Below, in pieces: positions 5,221 to 5,336 of a DNA stretch of 5,336 nt. Source of the stretch: JBCCMB01 sp039026555. GTDB lineage: Bacteria; Pseudomonadota; Alphaproteobacteria; Caulobacterales; Hyphomonadaceae. How positions within the stretch are numbered: the first letter of the stretch is position 1; each line of letters starts with the position of its first letter. Location: NCBI GenBank assembly GCA_039026555.1, contig JBCCMB010000171.1, positions 1 through 5,336 on the forward strand. The letters are read 5' to 3'. A program made the translations under genes and the position numbers. A model generated the notes under the pieces. The model worked only from the letters and a program-made list of their open reading frames with translations, searched no databases and was not told the origin of the DNA.

Positions 5221-5336
5221 GGTTGAACCCCAAGCGCGCAACCGCCGCAAGCTCCTCGCGGCCGCGCGACGCACCCCAAACTTTAAAACCCGCGCCAGCG
5301 TCGGCCTGCCGCCGGTCTGGTTTTTGACAGATCCCG
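5204..5336 (-). CDS. Possible 3' end of an unrecognised gene upstream of yggS
   Basis: On the minus strand one frame stays open from the right edge to a TGA at 5206-5204, giving the last 43 codons of a possible protein ending 'EELAAVARLGFNHAHDR'. Its stop lies 17 bases inside yggS counting from the ATG at 5220, a short overlap like those in operons. The third positions are mostly G or C, as in the neighbouring genes. No domain is recognisable and the stretch is short enough to be open by chance, so this is only a candidate. Confidence 0.25.
   Translation of the reverse strand, partial: GICQKPDRRQADAGAGFKVWGASRGREELAAVARLGFNHAHDR

Noticed and set aside
4525..5226. 233-codon plus-strand open frame opposite yggS
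   Set aside because: Antisense shadow of yggS, Arg/Phe-rich with no domain. The minus strand carries all YggS motifs.
1..5336. CRISPR array, IS element, tRNA or prophage genes
   Set aside because: No regularly spaced repeats, transposase motifs, terminal inverted repeats or tRNA-like cloverleaf sequences were seen on either strand.

Overview
This window reads as GC-rich chromosomal DNA from an alphaproteobacterium. The gene set supports this: a UbiH-type ubiquinone hydroxylase, a LolA next to an xthA-type exonuclease III, an OmpR-class response regulator resembling Caulobacter CenR, a COG3786-type L,D-transpeptidase, and a YggS carrying the variant 'IGPLQTNK'. I know this variant mainly from alphaproteobacteria. 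Nothing points to a phage, plasmid or transposon. The genus cannot be named from the sequence.

Layout, left to right. 1-660 (+) is the C-terminal part of a UbiH/COQ6 flavin hydroxylase. It overlaps by ATGA with 657-1118 (+), a small DUF3598/lipocalin-like protein. After about 108 bp comes lolA at 1227-2090 (+), with a signal peptide and an unusually long Pro/Glu-rich linker. Then follows a 311-bp non-coding gap (2091-2401). xthA (2402-3202, +) converges on a CenR-like response regulator (3211-3897, -). A 79-bp divergent control region separates that regulator from an L,D-transpeptidase (3977-4528, +). The transpeptidase converges on yggS (4537-5220, -). A possible upstream ORF partner of yggS runs off the right edge.

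Functional theme: envelope and housekeeping. LolA moves lipoproteins to the outer membrane. The L,D-transpeptidase-family protein belongs to peptidoglycan remodelling. The regulator resembles one tied to envelope integrity in Caulobacter. UbiH-type hydroxylase, exonuclease III and YggS serve quinone synthesis, base-excision repair and PLP homeostasis.

The most interesting element is in the gap between lolA and xthA. A tandem heptamer (TGTTAAG, 10-bp period) abuts a plausible promoter. The predicted start, about 2193, lies four bases before a 13-bp stem. Two smaller hairpins follow, and then a textbook intrinsic terminator (12-bp stem, T7). All four hairpin loops contain runs of C. This looks like an unannotated, independently transcribed small RNA of about 143 nt with anti-Shine-Dalgarno loops. 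One loop is perfectly complementary to the ribosome-binding site of the neighbouring response regulator gene. No conserved ORF explains this stretch.
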